Origin: Penicillium oxalicum
Lineage: Eukaryota > Ascomycota > Eurotiomycetes > Eurotiales > Aspergillaceae
Assembly: GCF_001723175.1 (NCBI RefSeq)
Contig: NC_064654.1
Span: 434,001-498,000, forward strand
DNA length: 64,000 bases
Reading direction: 5' to 3'
Below are positions 22,103 through 34,873 of this stretch, piece after piece. The notes below the pieces were generated by a model, which was not told the origin of the DNA, searched no databases, and worked only from the letters and a program-made list of their open reading frames with translations. Numbering within the stretch: position 1 is the stretch's first letter; each line of letters opens with the position of its first letter. The position numbers were made by a program, and so were the translations under genes.

Positions 22103-25100
22103 CCGACCTTCTGCGGATAAGTATTTGATAGCTCACTGGCACAAAGTCGTTGCTGCCACCTGATGCACACGGACGAGGAAGGGAGTGTCGAAGCCGCCAC
22201 GGATTTATCAGCTTCCATCATCGGCTGGGAGGGGGGGAATGGGCTGTTGTCGTTATCCAGGCCCTGCAAAGTCTTGGATGAAACCAAGCCAAGTCGGTCA
22301 GATCAAATGCCACGGCAGACCTTGAGGTAGTGACCGCTCAACCGTTGCAAGACACCCGCGGAGCGCCCGGCCTCCAGACCGCTTTTCTCCGTTCGACTCA
22401 GGCACCAGTCAAGATTGCGCGTGGTCCACGTGGCTTGCTGCCGGCACACGATAAGCCGGCTCATCTTATGAGCACCCGTGCGCTTAGTTCTTCCCAGTGC
22501 CATCTCGAAGTGCAGGGCTCAGGCTTGGAAGATCAGGGGGTTCAAAGTTACGTGCAAGCCGGAGAAATTCGGAGGCAGTATCAAAGTGAAGAGGCTGCTC
22601 GCATTGGTTTGCCATCCTCAAAGATCTTATACCATAGTGCCGCTGACGTGGGTAGACCTCGCTATTGGCGGTTGATGGTCGCACCTTTTGTCTGCCCGTG
22701 GGCGGTTGGATTCATGGCTACTCGTGCTCCGAGCCTAAGGAGCTGGCTGGTTCATCAATGTGCATGTTTTCTCATGGCTTGGCCTTCGGTGCGCGCACAA
22801 ACGGCCAACGTCTCACCACCAGAGGAACTCGTGTAAGGCATTCTCTGTACGGAAATTGGCATTCATCGCTTGATCTGTGTCTCTTTTCTGGGGCACCTCT
22901 TGTACAGTTTACCTGAAGTTGCAAACATACCTTGGAATTTTTTTTCTCTCTTTGAGAAAGCAGAATGTTCCCTCCATTCTCCTGACGCCACTCCCACCAA
23001 CACCTGCGCCACGACCTTGTAAAAACACCCGAATCTCTTAACATGCGTAGCATATGCAGGGCCGGCCCAAATCATAATTCAAGCTTCCTTGATGCAGGCG
23101 TCACCACTTCAGGCCAGCCCATCAACTCATCCTCTACCCTGATCTAGGCGACGATATGATGTGGATTGGCCTCGACTTCGACGTGCAGATTTCGCATGCG
23201 CATGCACATGCTCATGACTGCACTTCGGATTCGCAGCTGCGGTGGCGGTGGAGTGACCTGCCATTTCCCATGAGCAGCGCTTGATACTCTGTGCCATGCG
23301 AGAGCTGAGACAGCACGTCTGCGCCAAGGCTCGCCCGCCCTGCATTGCACCCTTGTCGGTGCAGCACATCTACCGTGTGCTTGGAGCATCGAGCTCAATG
23401 CGTGCTGCACGATGCGTGATGCCGGACGAGGCCATAGCTTTGGGTTGGTATAGAGGTATAGACGTGTAAGATATTGACTGGGTTTCCTGTTTAAGTGCAG
23501 GCTGGGGAGGGATAAGAGGAAAGGGCTGGGATCCTTATCGGTACTTGTTTGTGATTGTGATCTTTGATATTTTTCGTGGATTTCCCTGGATGGTACGTAA
23601 TAAGCTATTATGTACTGGGGTAAGATGACATGCTTGACGTTGATATTGATGGTAATACGGTGCCGGGGTCTCGCTAGGTCATGGGCAACTAACAGTGGCC
23701 CTTCATAGGTTGCTTCTCGCAATATGGACTTGGCTCAGCTTTGGTATGGGTATAGTAGTAAAATGTGGATTGAGGAGGGGGGTGCGCTCGACGATGACTA
23801 CTTGTTATCTACGGACAGATCTTGCTCTCTTTTTGTTTCTCTCTAATCACCCAACTCTCTGCTCTCTGCTCTATCATTCTTTTTTGTAGGTTCGTCTGCA
23901 GCAAAGTACTTTATGTGTCTGAGGTACCTTGACCGCACTGCATCAACCCTGACCTATCAGCCCCTCGGGCTATAGACCTCTCGCCTCGGACAAGCGTCGC
24001 GAGCCGGACCTGTGATTATGCAAGTAGAATATGGGAGAGCCGAGCATATCTGCGGCCAATAGAGTGAGACACATGAAGTCAGGAAGTGAAAAAAAGACCC
24101 GCTTACTGAGCTTAATATCTTCAAAGTATATGGCTTATGGAAGTTTTAAGCACGGGGATAAAGGGGTTCTCATCCATGGTTCTCATCGGTATCATTATGG
24201 ACGAGTCAGTTCACTATTCTTAGTACCTCCTAGGTTTAATACATGGATATTGATCAAATTGACCCTTTTTTGGGGCAAAGAACCATTGTTGGTTTCAGAA
24301 CATATATCAATCAAGTACAGTACTTTGGTATAGATCGTTTCAAATGAACGGTGGGCGGAATGATTAATTCCATTTTATCTCAGTCGTGGACTTCCTTTCT
24401 TCCCTTGTCAATTGTGTCGTTTAGTCTACATGGGATATGTACCCTTGTGTAGGTACTCCCATCTCGGCTGCGCGCGAGTAATTTTGACCTCTTGGGAATT
24501 CAGGTGGATATTTGTTACACGCTGGACAGATGATATAACCGACAACTGGAATGCAAAGTAGAAGTAGATCTCGAGATAGGTATATATGTACTTGATCCAC
24601 GAATTAACAAGATCAGCGCTACATTGTACATCTTCCCCCAGAGGATGAGTATATCTAATCACGAACAAGGATAATAATCATAACAGTTACCAAGGATCGG
24701 TAGAAAGACACGTTGACCGACCCCCGAGACAGGAATTTATCTCGCTTCGTTTATTCACTTGCGCCGTAGCGCGAGTCACCCACGATATGTGACTGCCTAC
24801 AGACTACGGGCCTACACTTGACCCGTCGTGAAAATGCATTCATCCACGTATAGTACGCATTCAGTCAATATCGAGTCAGTCAGTCTGTAGTCTCTAGAAT
24901 GATTAGCAGGTACCACGCCTCTTCTGATGTATCCAGTATGTCACCACGAGCAATGCGCGATGAGTATGTCCTCCACACCCTCGCAGAGTAGAAGTGGGGT
25001 TCCGACGGGATTCGAGTGAGGGGGAGGTTTCATCGAAAGAAGGCAAAAAAGAAAAAAAAAAACGAAAAATGGATGGATAGCCAGCCCCAAAACCTGCAAA

Positions 25101-27500
25101 CTGGCGGTCAACGAGATCACGCTTGGACTCGGCCGTGCTGTTGGTCACACACCGCGGACCAGAGATGGAGACTTGAGGGTATGTAATTGCTGAGGGGTGG
25201 GTTCTGTTCTTCTTTTTTTTTGTAGTTGTTGAAGGGATTCCTTCATGTATTTTGATTTTTTGTTTCTGTTTGTGTTGATGGGATGGGTTCTATCATACTT
25301 TGATTGCTTGGGTATGTGTCTGAAGTGGATATCGCGAATGTTTACTGGACGCATGCCCAGTTTTCTTTCTTTTTTTTTTATTCGGCTGTTTTGCAGGGCT
25401 CGACATGAGCGTTCATTGGAGATCGAGGGATCAACGGCGTTGTTTACGGTGCAAATTGCGTGTAAGAATGTATACCCTCTTTGTGGACTGTGGGTGTACA
25501 GTGGTAACTAACACCTTGACGGTAGCTATACCGAGTCACCGACAGCATGGATAAGACCTTGTTTCACCACTGCGACTTTCATCTCTCTCTCCTCTTTCTT
25601 AAGATCTTGAACTATAACGTGCTGGTTTGCCTAGCAACGACCATACTCGTGCCCCTCATGAAATTAGTCTTTCCGCCCGTGCTTGTGGCACGAGGTGGCT
25701 TGGGCTTTGGGGCGGCGGGGGAGGAGCAGGAGGAGGGGACGGGTTGCCCAGGTTAGCATTTGGTGAAACTGGAGACGAGAACCTACTGTAGTTGATCGGG
25801 AAGAGAGGGGAGGAAAGGCCAACGAAAGAGAGACGTTTTGTATGGACGGAAAGTGGAATCACCGATGACAGACTCTGGAGGGAAAAAGGGAGGACCTGCT
25901 GTCCTAGTCAAGGTCCCGACACAACTTGGGTGAATCCCGAGAGGAGAGTGGAAGCCACACTCTTTTTTTTTCTTTTCTCTCTCGGAATCCGTGGAGGTGG
26001 TGAGATTCAGATGATCCACGCAAAGAGAAAATAATACTGCGTGAAAGCTGGGTATGTGTATTTCGAGCTCGTCCTGCCCCCACTGTACTGTACTGTATGT
26101 ATGCAAGTACTGTAAAATCTTCTCTATAAACTGGCCCGGAGTCCTCCATAAGAAGACAAAAGGAAGAGAAAACAAAAACCAATTAAGAAAAAGCCCCCCC
26201 TAGAAATCTACCTTGGCGCTGCAATCCTGGCTATCAAGCAAGCACTTGCACATGCTGTACATCCGCTGCATCTCCCCAATTTGGTAATTCTCAGATGCCA
26301 AGAAGCGAGGATCTTCAGCTGTCAGCCTGCAAGACCCTACACCAGTACCGGAGCATTGACAATGCCATAAACATCAGCCACTGCCTGCGCACATGAGGGA
26401 AGGGAAATTTTCCTATCCGGGTAAAACACGGTGGGAACTGAGAGCACCTCTAAGACGGTCCAAGTGGTCCAGGAGGTGGCATCCGTGTCTGTGTCCATCG
26501 CACCAAGAACAGAAGACGGGGGGCAGAAGGAGGAGGGGGGGGTCATTCTGAGATTACAGATACATGATTGGCGTGGGGAACATTATTAATCAGGCGATGA
26601 AAGAGGACCCGAAAAACACCACCTCTCCACCAATCATGTGGGTTTTGATTGGCGCACCATAAATGCCTCGTAGTTTAAGCTTCGACGGAGTCCGTCCCGA
26701 AGGAGGAAAGACAGTGTGGACGGGACAACACAGCAAAAGTTCGCGCAGGTTGTCTTTTGTGGGTGGACGGAGATGCCCGTTGAGAACCCCATTGCTGCCG
26801 AAAGTGGACAGTGCGTCCTTCGGTACTGTGGTCGCTGGTCTCTGTTACCCCGACTTCAGTCTGTTGACCGTTCTTGATTGTGTTGATTGCACCTATGCAC
26901 ACCAATCGATCGAGATTTACCTCATGGTCCGTCGGAAGTTGGTCAGAATCGGCCCCCGTTCTCTTTCTCGTGAAGCGTATGTGTCAATAAATTGGCTACT
27001 TTAGTTACTGTACTAGTCCCGATTACCCCTCAAACGGTAGAGCTCACCGTTCATTCAAGCACGCCGCGAACGCCCCTTCCATTCCTTCGTCGCCGTGAGA
27101 GTACTTTCAGCTTGGCGGCTGTGTAGGAAGAGGCCTCCTTACTCGAGTTGGCTCTTGTTAGTCTCTAGACTCTGACTCTCAGCATCGAGATTGAATTACA
27201 GCAAAGAAAAGATAAGCCACGAATCTCAGTGATTCTTTCAATATGTACATATCTCTACACTAACAAATATCCTAACATGTCCCCAGAATGAGACGATTGC
27301 TATAGGCTCGAGCCAAAAAAAACATGGTCATACGCACAAAAATCCACCCACTGATCCTCAACATGCTAACGCAGATTGGAGACGGGTGACCGTGTAATCC
27401 GGGGTACCTACTCTTCCGCCAGTCCTGGCTCTGCCATGCGGTATAAGCGAGCTGACGCCCCTTGGAATCCGATTACCGGCACATCCAAACTGAATCAACC
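22103..27500. other. Gene-poor region downstream of bet5 (part 1)
   Basis: After the bet5 3' end there is no open frame with a recognisable domain. The longest, 22330-22836 (plus) and 23144-23722 (minus), have irregular composition, non-ATG or weak starts, and no introns that would join them into a family. Composition changes often, with G/C-richer patches at 22.3-23.4 kb and A/T-richer ones at 24-24.7 kb. Degenerate mobile elements are possible, but I saw no transposase motif, terminal repeat or long terminal repeat by eye. Confidence 0.45.
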
Positions 27501-30500
27501 AGGCACCACAATAGGGCTCAGTTCCTACCGTCTCGCCTCGAAATGAGACAACGAGGCATCAATTCAAGAATCATCTCGAAATATTTTGGTTCGAGATTCT
27601 TTGAGTTGAACTGGGTGGTCATCACGACCGGTATATTCCTCATGTGAGAGCGTTTTCCCCACCCACCTCTCTCCCCAATTCGTGTGATAAGGAGCCGGCA
27701 CACCGTTTATCCGGGTATTCCTGGCCCTATGTAGACGAAATCGAAAAGATCCCTGTTCAATTTACCCTTTCAAAGGGAATGCATTGCATTTTTGGACTGA
27801 ACAGAACCACTACACCCACCCCGGAGCCACGATCTATTCAACGCGCATCATCCGAGACGTCCTTGGAAGGGCAAAAAATGTGATTCGCAGTAGCCTAGTA
27901 GAACTCCTTAGGTTGAGCTGTCAGCGTGCCATGACCAGTGTCGTATCTGAGAGAAAGAGGAGATCTGTTTTACTCCGCTGATCGCCGCACTGGAAAAAAA
28001 TAAATGATCAGAAAAGGGCCAGTAGGTTCAACGGTTACATGGACAAATGACTTTCACCGCTTATGCACATATCCTATTTGGACCAGTCTAAACACCGAAA
28101 TGGGGATCCCGACGTGGGGTGAAGAGTTTAGTCGTGGCCAGGTACCTAGTCGGAGTCTCGGGGCACGATATGATTGTTTCAGCATGGTCAGGTCATAGGC
28201 TGTATGATGCATTCTTTTTGTTTTTCTATGTTAGAAATTCGAGATTGAATCCTTCTCGTGGGATCCGATCAGGTGAGACCAGACTCGGCTCATGTGCGAT
28301 ACCTATCCTACCACCTGACCTGTGTAAATGGATAGTAAGGTAGGTAGCGCTCTGTTCGCATATCATGCAAATCTGGGATATGGAAATGATGACTTATGAA
28401 GTCAAGATACAGAAAGGCGGCGTGCATGGTGAATACACGATGATCGTCATGATAAAATAATAAGAATGAAAATGATCATGAAAACGGAAAGAACCGCTTG
28501 AGCCTTAAATGCTGATTGGAAACGATTATTAACGCGTAGAGTTACCAGGTGGATATCGGTCACATCACCCGTTCCTAGCAAGCGATCATCTTCCAGGTCT
28601 GTAATGTCGCCTCCTCTGCGTGGACTGTGCTTCTTTCCTCATTCATCCGAGCAGACCCAGATAGTCAAATGATGTCCACTCTCTGGCGCCAACTGTAGAC
28701 CCTTTTCGACCACGGCAACCCTATTTTCATAGGCCGCAGGGCAATGAACTTGAAAACGAGGCTGCATCTGCATTATGATCCACCTAGGCCTTGAAAAGCT
28801 GGGAATGGCTTGCGTCGGCCCAGAGTCCTGGTGTCCTTGTTGGAAATCAGTACGTAGTTCTTTTTATTTCCTCCTCTGCTTTGTGATCTGACAGAATATC
28901 CGTCATATTACACCTTCTCTAAGCGGAAGACAGCTACTCTCGAAGGGTTGGCGATCGCGATGTCTTGGCGGCTGATCCGTCATGATTTTTGGCGGGGGCT
29001 GTGTAACCCCCTCCTTTATAATGAGGGATTTGAGCAAGAGCGAATGGCCGATAAGCATGTGCAGTTGCGGTAGATATGTCTCGTCACTTTTGAACAAGTA
29101 TTGGGGCGGATCGTTAATTTTGATATTGTGATTTTGCTTTGGCAAGTACCTGGGTATTTCCAGCATTGAGATTTAAAACCTCATCTGATAGGGGGGAGCT
29201 CGTGGTAAAGTATGAGTACATGCCATGTGGGCTTTGAATCTGAACTCGAATTTATCGACTCTTCCAAGCGTTGGCCACGAGGGATTTACATAGACTGGTG
29301 GATCACACGGTGTTCTGTCAGATCTGTTTTAAGTCAGACACGTCTGATAGGCAAAGCTATCGACCGAGCAATGAATGCGCTACATGTTCAGTGTTAAGGA
29401 GGTTGGAACGCGTCCTCAAATGACAATCAATGATATTGACTGTTTCTCTTGCCAACCCCATCAAGAGCTGTACACTATTCATGAGAGCGATCGCACCGTT
29501 CACCTATTTGCTCTCTCGACCAAACTGTATTCCCGGGCACCAAGTGCGATATAGGACGGAGTTTCCATGTATGCTCAATGCACCACCCCCTCATCGGAGT
29601 ACTTGACCAGCACAGGACAAGTGTCCCTGTCGACGCCACAAGATGTACCCGAGGCACTGGCTCATCCTGGCAAGGCGGGGCTGCGATCGAATCACAACTC
29701 CGCCGTGCGAGAATGCAGGCGCCGTGCACAGCCTCACTAATGTCCGGGCCATATGCTCGGCATCCAAATCGTGGCGGGTTGACTCAAGTATCATGTTTCA
29801 GAAAAAGCAGCACTGGAGAAAGGCAAGCAACCACCCTCCCAAGAAATTTGGGACACACATTGCAAGTCGAAGCAGGTTCTCAGAGAACCGTATCACACGA
29901 TCCACTTACATCTAGTATCCACTGCTGGATCTTGATGGTATGATGATATTTGTCATCTGCCGGATTTCATGGAATCTTGACGTTATCAACACGGTTACTT
30001 CAAGGTTTTGGGAAACGACGTCACTGGAATGGGCCCCGCCCTCCCCAGTCCACAAGAAGTCGGGAGCTCTGCTCACAGCAACTCCAACCCGTCCCCTCAA
30101 ATGAACATGGGAAATATGGATATTGATGAAATTTTGTAACCAATTCAGTCACTCGCGGCTCATCGTCATATCTGAATATGCGGTCATCAATTTTAAGGCC
30201 CGCAGGACTTGGGGGCCGAGGACCAGGGGCATATCTGACGGGAAAGAGGCGCGCTGTGCTACGACTGGAGTGAGTCTACATATAGGAACCGTGCAGTTGT
30301 GGGGACGTCATCAAGGAACCTGTCCATCAACGTTCAGAATTGCAGAGGCAACGTAAGAAAAAGGCACGGGCCCGCATCGTTGAGTGCTTGGCTCTTTGGT
30401 GGGTATGGAAAATGTAGGGCTGCTGGTGGTGCTGATGTAAGTACCAGACTCCCATCCTCGGGAGCTCCACTGCCACCGGTTAGAAGATACCTCATCAGTG

Positions 30501-33168
30501 GATGCAGTCAAGAGTAGGATGACACAGTATGAGATGCCAGGTGGTAGGCACAAAAAGGGAATGGGCTTGATGATGGTACAACACACCGGCGGTGTTTGTT
30601 TTCCCCCCGGCTTAGAAGAGCACTGCTGCGAAGGAGTTTCATAGCGAAGACTACGCAGTGTGCAGCGCGTTCCTTTCTGATCCTTTCTGATAGAAGAAGA
30701 CAAATGGCTCACTGTACCAGCCAAGTCTCCATGGAGTCCATATGGTTGCCAGGTGGTAGGTACAGAGTACATGGCAGCACTAGCCGAAGATTAACTAGTT
30801 GCAGAGAGTACCGGGACTGCCGTTCACATTACAGTATACGTCCTCGACGTAGAGAGGGACTCCGACGGAACCGACAGTCTGCATCGTCAACTGGTTTCTC
30901 ATCTCCCCGCTCCTCCTTCGTCCTGCTCTCGGTCTCCGACTATCCATCTTGTCCAGAGTCCACCGCAATGCTGCTGGAACTGACGAGGAATTCTTTTTTT
31001 TGGTTAATGCTTGCTTGTACCGCACTTGGTATCGTGCACTCGTTCTCGTAAGCCTACTGGTTGGTACATCGGTATTATTCGGCCCTCGTTACTGGTGTAC
31101 CTGGCTTTCAAGGGCTCCCCCTCTTTCAGCCGAATTCACGTTTTGACACCTTTTCGTGGTGTGCCTGCAAAGAGACGCTGTAATTCCGCCCGCACTACAC
31201 GGTAATAGTGAACCAGATGCATTCCCTGTACAATTCTCAAGGATCTGATGACGGTGTCAAAAGGCTATATTCGGGAACATGGTGATAATACGTATATCGA
31301 GGTCAATGCGAACCACGGAGTGCCGGAAACGCCAGGCCAGGGATGGTGAGCGGCGGCTATACTTGACTACGGAAGCAGCCGAGGACATCCTCTTGAGCGG
31401 TGGGCAAGGAGTACATCATGCTCGTCAATCACCACTCATGATCATCAGATCCATGCATACTGGAGGTTGCTCGGTACTTGTCAAGCCAGGAAAGATGTCG
31501 CATCCGGATTAAGACATGGTCGCAGGATAGCATCGGCTCCAACAAAATTGTTTTACAATATGCATACTCATCATGAAGATCGAGCATCAACGGCGCTTCT
31601 CGTGCAAATGGCCGATCTGATGGCTGACCAAAATGCCGTCTGGAAAGAATCTCTTCGAACAGTCAGTGGTGGTGGCAATCACAACTGAGGTGGTTCACCA
31701 AGCGGCGAGATTAGGTCATGTCCAAGCAAGGAGGCTGTGAGGGTGGATGAGAGGGGCGGGGGGTGAGATGATCGGGCGGGATCTGCTCAGTGGCAGATGA
31801 CAATTAATAAGACCATATTGGAAATCCAGGGCTCTCTGACATGCGAGGCGAGATGGAACTGACAGCGGCCCCAGGAGGAAATGAAGAAGAACGCCAACGC
31901 TGGACAAGCGAGTGGTGCAGCGGTTGCGCAAAACTACCAAGCCTATCTGGGACGGTACTGTCAAGTGGTAATGCTTGAGTATGCCAGTAAGGTAACTTTT
32001 GCCATACACTTGACATACACAGAGGGGGCATCGTTACCAGAAGGCCCTGATCAGTAATGGGTTGATGACTGATTACTTGATTGGTGAGTCCTGCCACTCG
32101 CTGACCTCGGGAATCCGACTCAGCCTACGCCGTCTCGATTTCCTCCGATCTGGTTCGGTGTATCGAGTACTTTGGCGGGCAAGGACCCCATCCACCAAGC
32201 ACGCGCAGGTTCCCCACACAACTCGTGTGGCTCATGCATGGCCTTCCAAGTACTTTCTACCTGCACTCCCACTCCCACGTCCTAGCACATTCTAGGGAGT
32301 CGTGGTCGCGGTCACGGCTGCTTTCCTCAGCCTTAATAATGTTCATGCATTCCACCCGGGTGGGAACGAGAAAATGGAAATTTGAAAAAAAAAAAGAGCA
32401 GGAAAAAAAATCCCCCAAAAATCAAAATCACCAATGATTCCCTAAACAACCTCGGATCACGTTTCCCTCCTAAATATTACATCGTTTGACCCCTATACCA
32501 GAGTAATGAATTAAACGATACTGTGTGCTTTTTCTCCCGCGGTAAATCGGTTTCACGTCGAAATCTCTCCCCCCCCCCTACTTGTTCCGCTGGCACTGTC
32601 GTAAGTATCGCCAGTTTTTATTCATCTTGTCGGCCACCTCCCCCCATTGCTTCCACTCTTCCTCCTTTTCTCTCCTCCCTTGGGCCATTTTCCCCTTGGA
32701 AGAATTCTTTAGCACAATCAACCTTCCCTTTCATTGTCTTGTGATTTGGACAATCCACCTGGATTTTCCTGGGTTGTGCTGGTTTTCCGGACCGATTTGA
32801 CTCAGCTAGTAGTACAACCTTGGTTGCCTGCAAAGTCGCTTTCGTCACTTGTACACACTTGACTTGCCTCAGGCTGCCACAGGCGACTCACACCACCTTT
32901 TTTTCCCGTGGACCTCGACCCAACACCTCCTCCTCTCTTCTCCCTCTACAAGAAAACAGCGAGGTCTCACGAGCGATTCTGGTTGCAGTTCAGCAGCTTC
33001 TAGCTTCGTGCAGGCGTAGCTTGCTTCTTCACACATCTTTCTCCCTTCCCCTTTTCATCTTATCAACGTGGTCGTTGCTGTGAACTTTCTTCACCACGTC
33101 CCCTCTACTGCCCACTTCTTCCTCTTTTTTCCCTCTTTTCTTCCACTCCCTCCGAAGATCCACCGCAC
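27501..33168. other. Gene-poor region upstream of the hal4-like kinase (part 2)
   Basis: No recognisable coding region. Open frames are short and overlap on both strands (for example 30311-30772 minus and 30596-31051 plus) without domain content. From about 32.5 kb to 33.16 kb the plus strand becomes strongly pyrimidine-rich, which fits a leader and promoter for the kinase gene at 33.2 kb. Small lineage-specific genes cannot be ruled out without transcript data. Confidence 0.45.
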
Positions 33169-33308
33169 ATGACTCCGCTTTCTCTCTCCCCTGTTCCGTC
33201 CGCAGTTTCCTCCGCCGCAGCTTCTCAACATTCAAACGACTCTCGAGATGCAGATCCTTCGGTAACCCGAGCCCTGGCGGGCATGAACATTTCCCCCCGA
33301 ACGGGGAT

Positions 33309-34873
33309 ATGCAACCTCCGTCGGCTGCGCCGGCCTCGCCGGCCCCATCGGCCCACACGGCTACTCCCAGTACTAAAGCTTCTTCGAGAGGGGGCATGGC
33401 CTCTCGTCTGTCTCGCATGTTCTCCAGCTCGGGCAAACATGCCTTGACCCGGGACCATGATCCCAATCGTGATCTTTCCGACAGCAGCACTGAGAGCATC
33501 CAGCCGCAGAACAAAGAAAAACCCACTTCCAAACCCTCATCCCGCGCAAACTCACAGCCTTCCTCTCGCGCTCCTTCTCGTCAGCCCTCATTAAAGAATG
33601 AGCCCATTGATGGCCAGAAGAAGAAACCCGCCAGTACCAAAGACCAGAAAGACGGCGCTCAGCCACACAAACGATTCGAGGCGCTATCCGATGGAACCGG
33701 CTCCCACGTTCACCACCTTCGCAGTGCCCGTCGCCAGGAGAAACTCACCGATCTCCTACGAGACATGCTTGGCGGAGGCAGAAAGAAGGGCGAGGAGCAC
33801 GCGGATGAGCAGCAGTTGTCTTTGATGTCGACCTGGATTGACCAGTTCAAGAGTGAACGTGACAAGCTGGCGTCTGACAAGAAGTGCGGACCGAACGCGA
33901 CCGCTTCCCTGGTCGACAAGTACGGCAAGTGCCAGGAAGTCGTGGGTCGAGGAGCCTTTGGTATTGTCCGAATCTCCCACAAGGTCGACCCAACGGACTC
34001 AAAATGCGAACAACTCTACGCCGTCAAGGAGTTCCGTCGCCGACCCCAGGAGACCGCCAAGCGATATCAAAAGCGCCTCACTTCGGAGTTCTGCATCTCC
34101 TCATCCCTCCGCCACCCCAATGTCATTCACACGCTCGATCTGCTGCAAGACGCCAAGGGTGATTACTGTGAAGTCATGGAATACTGTGCAGGTGGCGATC
34201 TGTACACACTGATCCTGGCCGCCGGCAAGCTGGAAGTCGCGGAAGCCGACTGTTTCTTCAAGCAGTTGATGCGCGGCGTCGAGTATATGCACGAGATGGG
34301 TGTTGCGCATCGCGACCTGAAGCCCGAGAATCTGCTGCTTACTACACACGGTGCCTTGAAGATCACCGACTTTGGCAACGGCGAGTGCTTCCGTATGGCA
34401 TGGGAGAAAGAAGCTCACATGACCGCCGGCCTGTGCGGCTCCGCCCCATATATCGCCCCCGAAGAATACATCGAGAAGGAGTTCGACCCCCGCGCCGTCG
34501 ATCTCTGGGCCACCGGTGTGATCTACATGGCTATGAGAACCGGTCGACACCTGTGGCGGGTGGCGAACAAGGACGAAGATGAATTCTACCAGCGCTACCT
34601 GGAGGGTCGAAAGCATGAAGATGGTTATGCACCAATTGAGACATTGCATCGGGTAAGCATCTCCGTTGCTCATAGCATGCAGATCCCATCCACCGGGTGG
34701 AACCGTTATACTGACTCTCCGCTCTTCTTCCCCTGGTTTAGGCTCGTTGTCGAAATGTTATATACTCCATCTTGGATCCCAATCCATCTCGCCGCATCAA
34801 CGCCTCACAAGTACTCAAGTCTGAGTGGGTCCGCCAAATAAAGCTGTGCAAGGCTGGTGAGGAAGGGTTCTAG
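33309..34873 (+). CDS. hal4: Ser/Thr protein kinase of the Hal4/Sat4 family
   Basis: Hal4/Sat4 kinases (NPR1-related) stabilise plasma-membrane transporters such as potassium and amino-acid permeases and so set salt tolerance and membrane potential. Exons 33309-34652 and 34742-34873 give 491 residues; the 89-nt intron has a GTAAGC donor and TAG acceptor. Residues 1-200 are Ser/Pro/Lys-rich and disordered. The kinase domain runs from about 203 to 480: GRGAFG (213-218), AVKEF with K240, HRDLKPEN from 334, DFG 354-356 and CGSAPYIAPEEY as the activation segment. Family-specific stretches include DKYGKCQEVVGRGAFGIVR, SEFCISSSLRHPN and GDYCEVMEYCAGGDL, and the end matches too (ARCRNVIYSILDP, EWVRQIKLC). 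The chosen start is the first in-frame ATG. An ATG at 33169 opens another frame whose Ser/Ala-rich product looks like a missing N terminus, so the 5' end may carry a one-base indel. The kinase call itself is secure. Confidence 0.93.

Noticed and set aside
22330..22836. 168-codon plus-strand frame downstream of bet5
   Set aside because: Three overlapping frames here are equally open. None gives a recognisable domain, and I could not join them by introns into a family.
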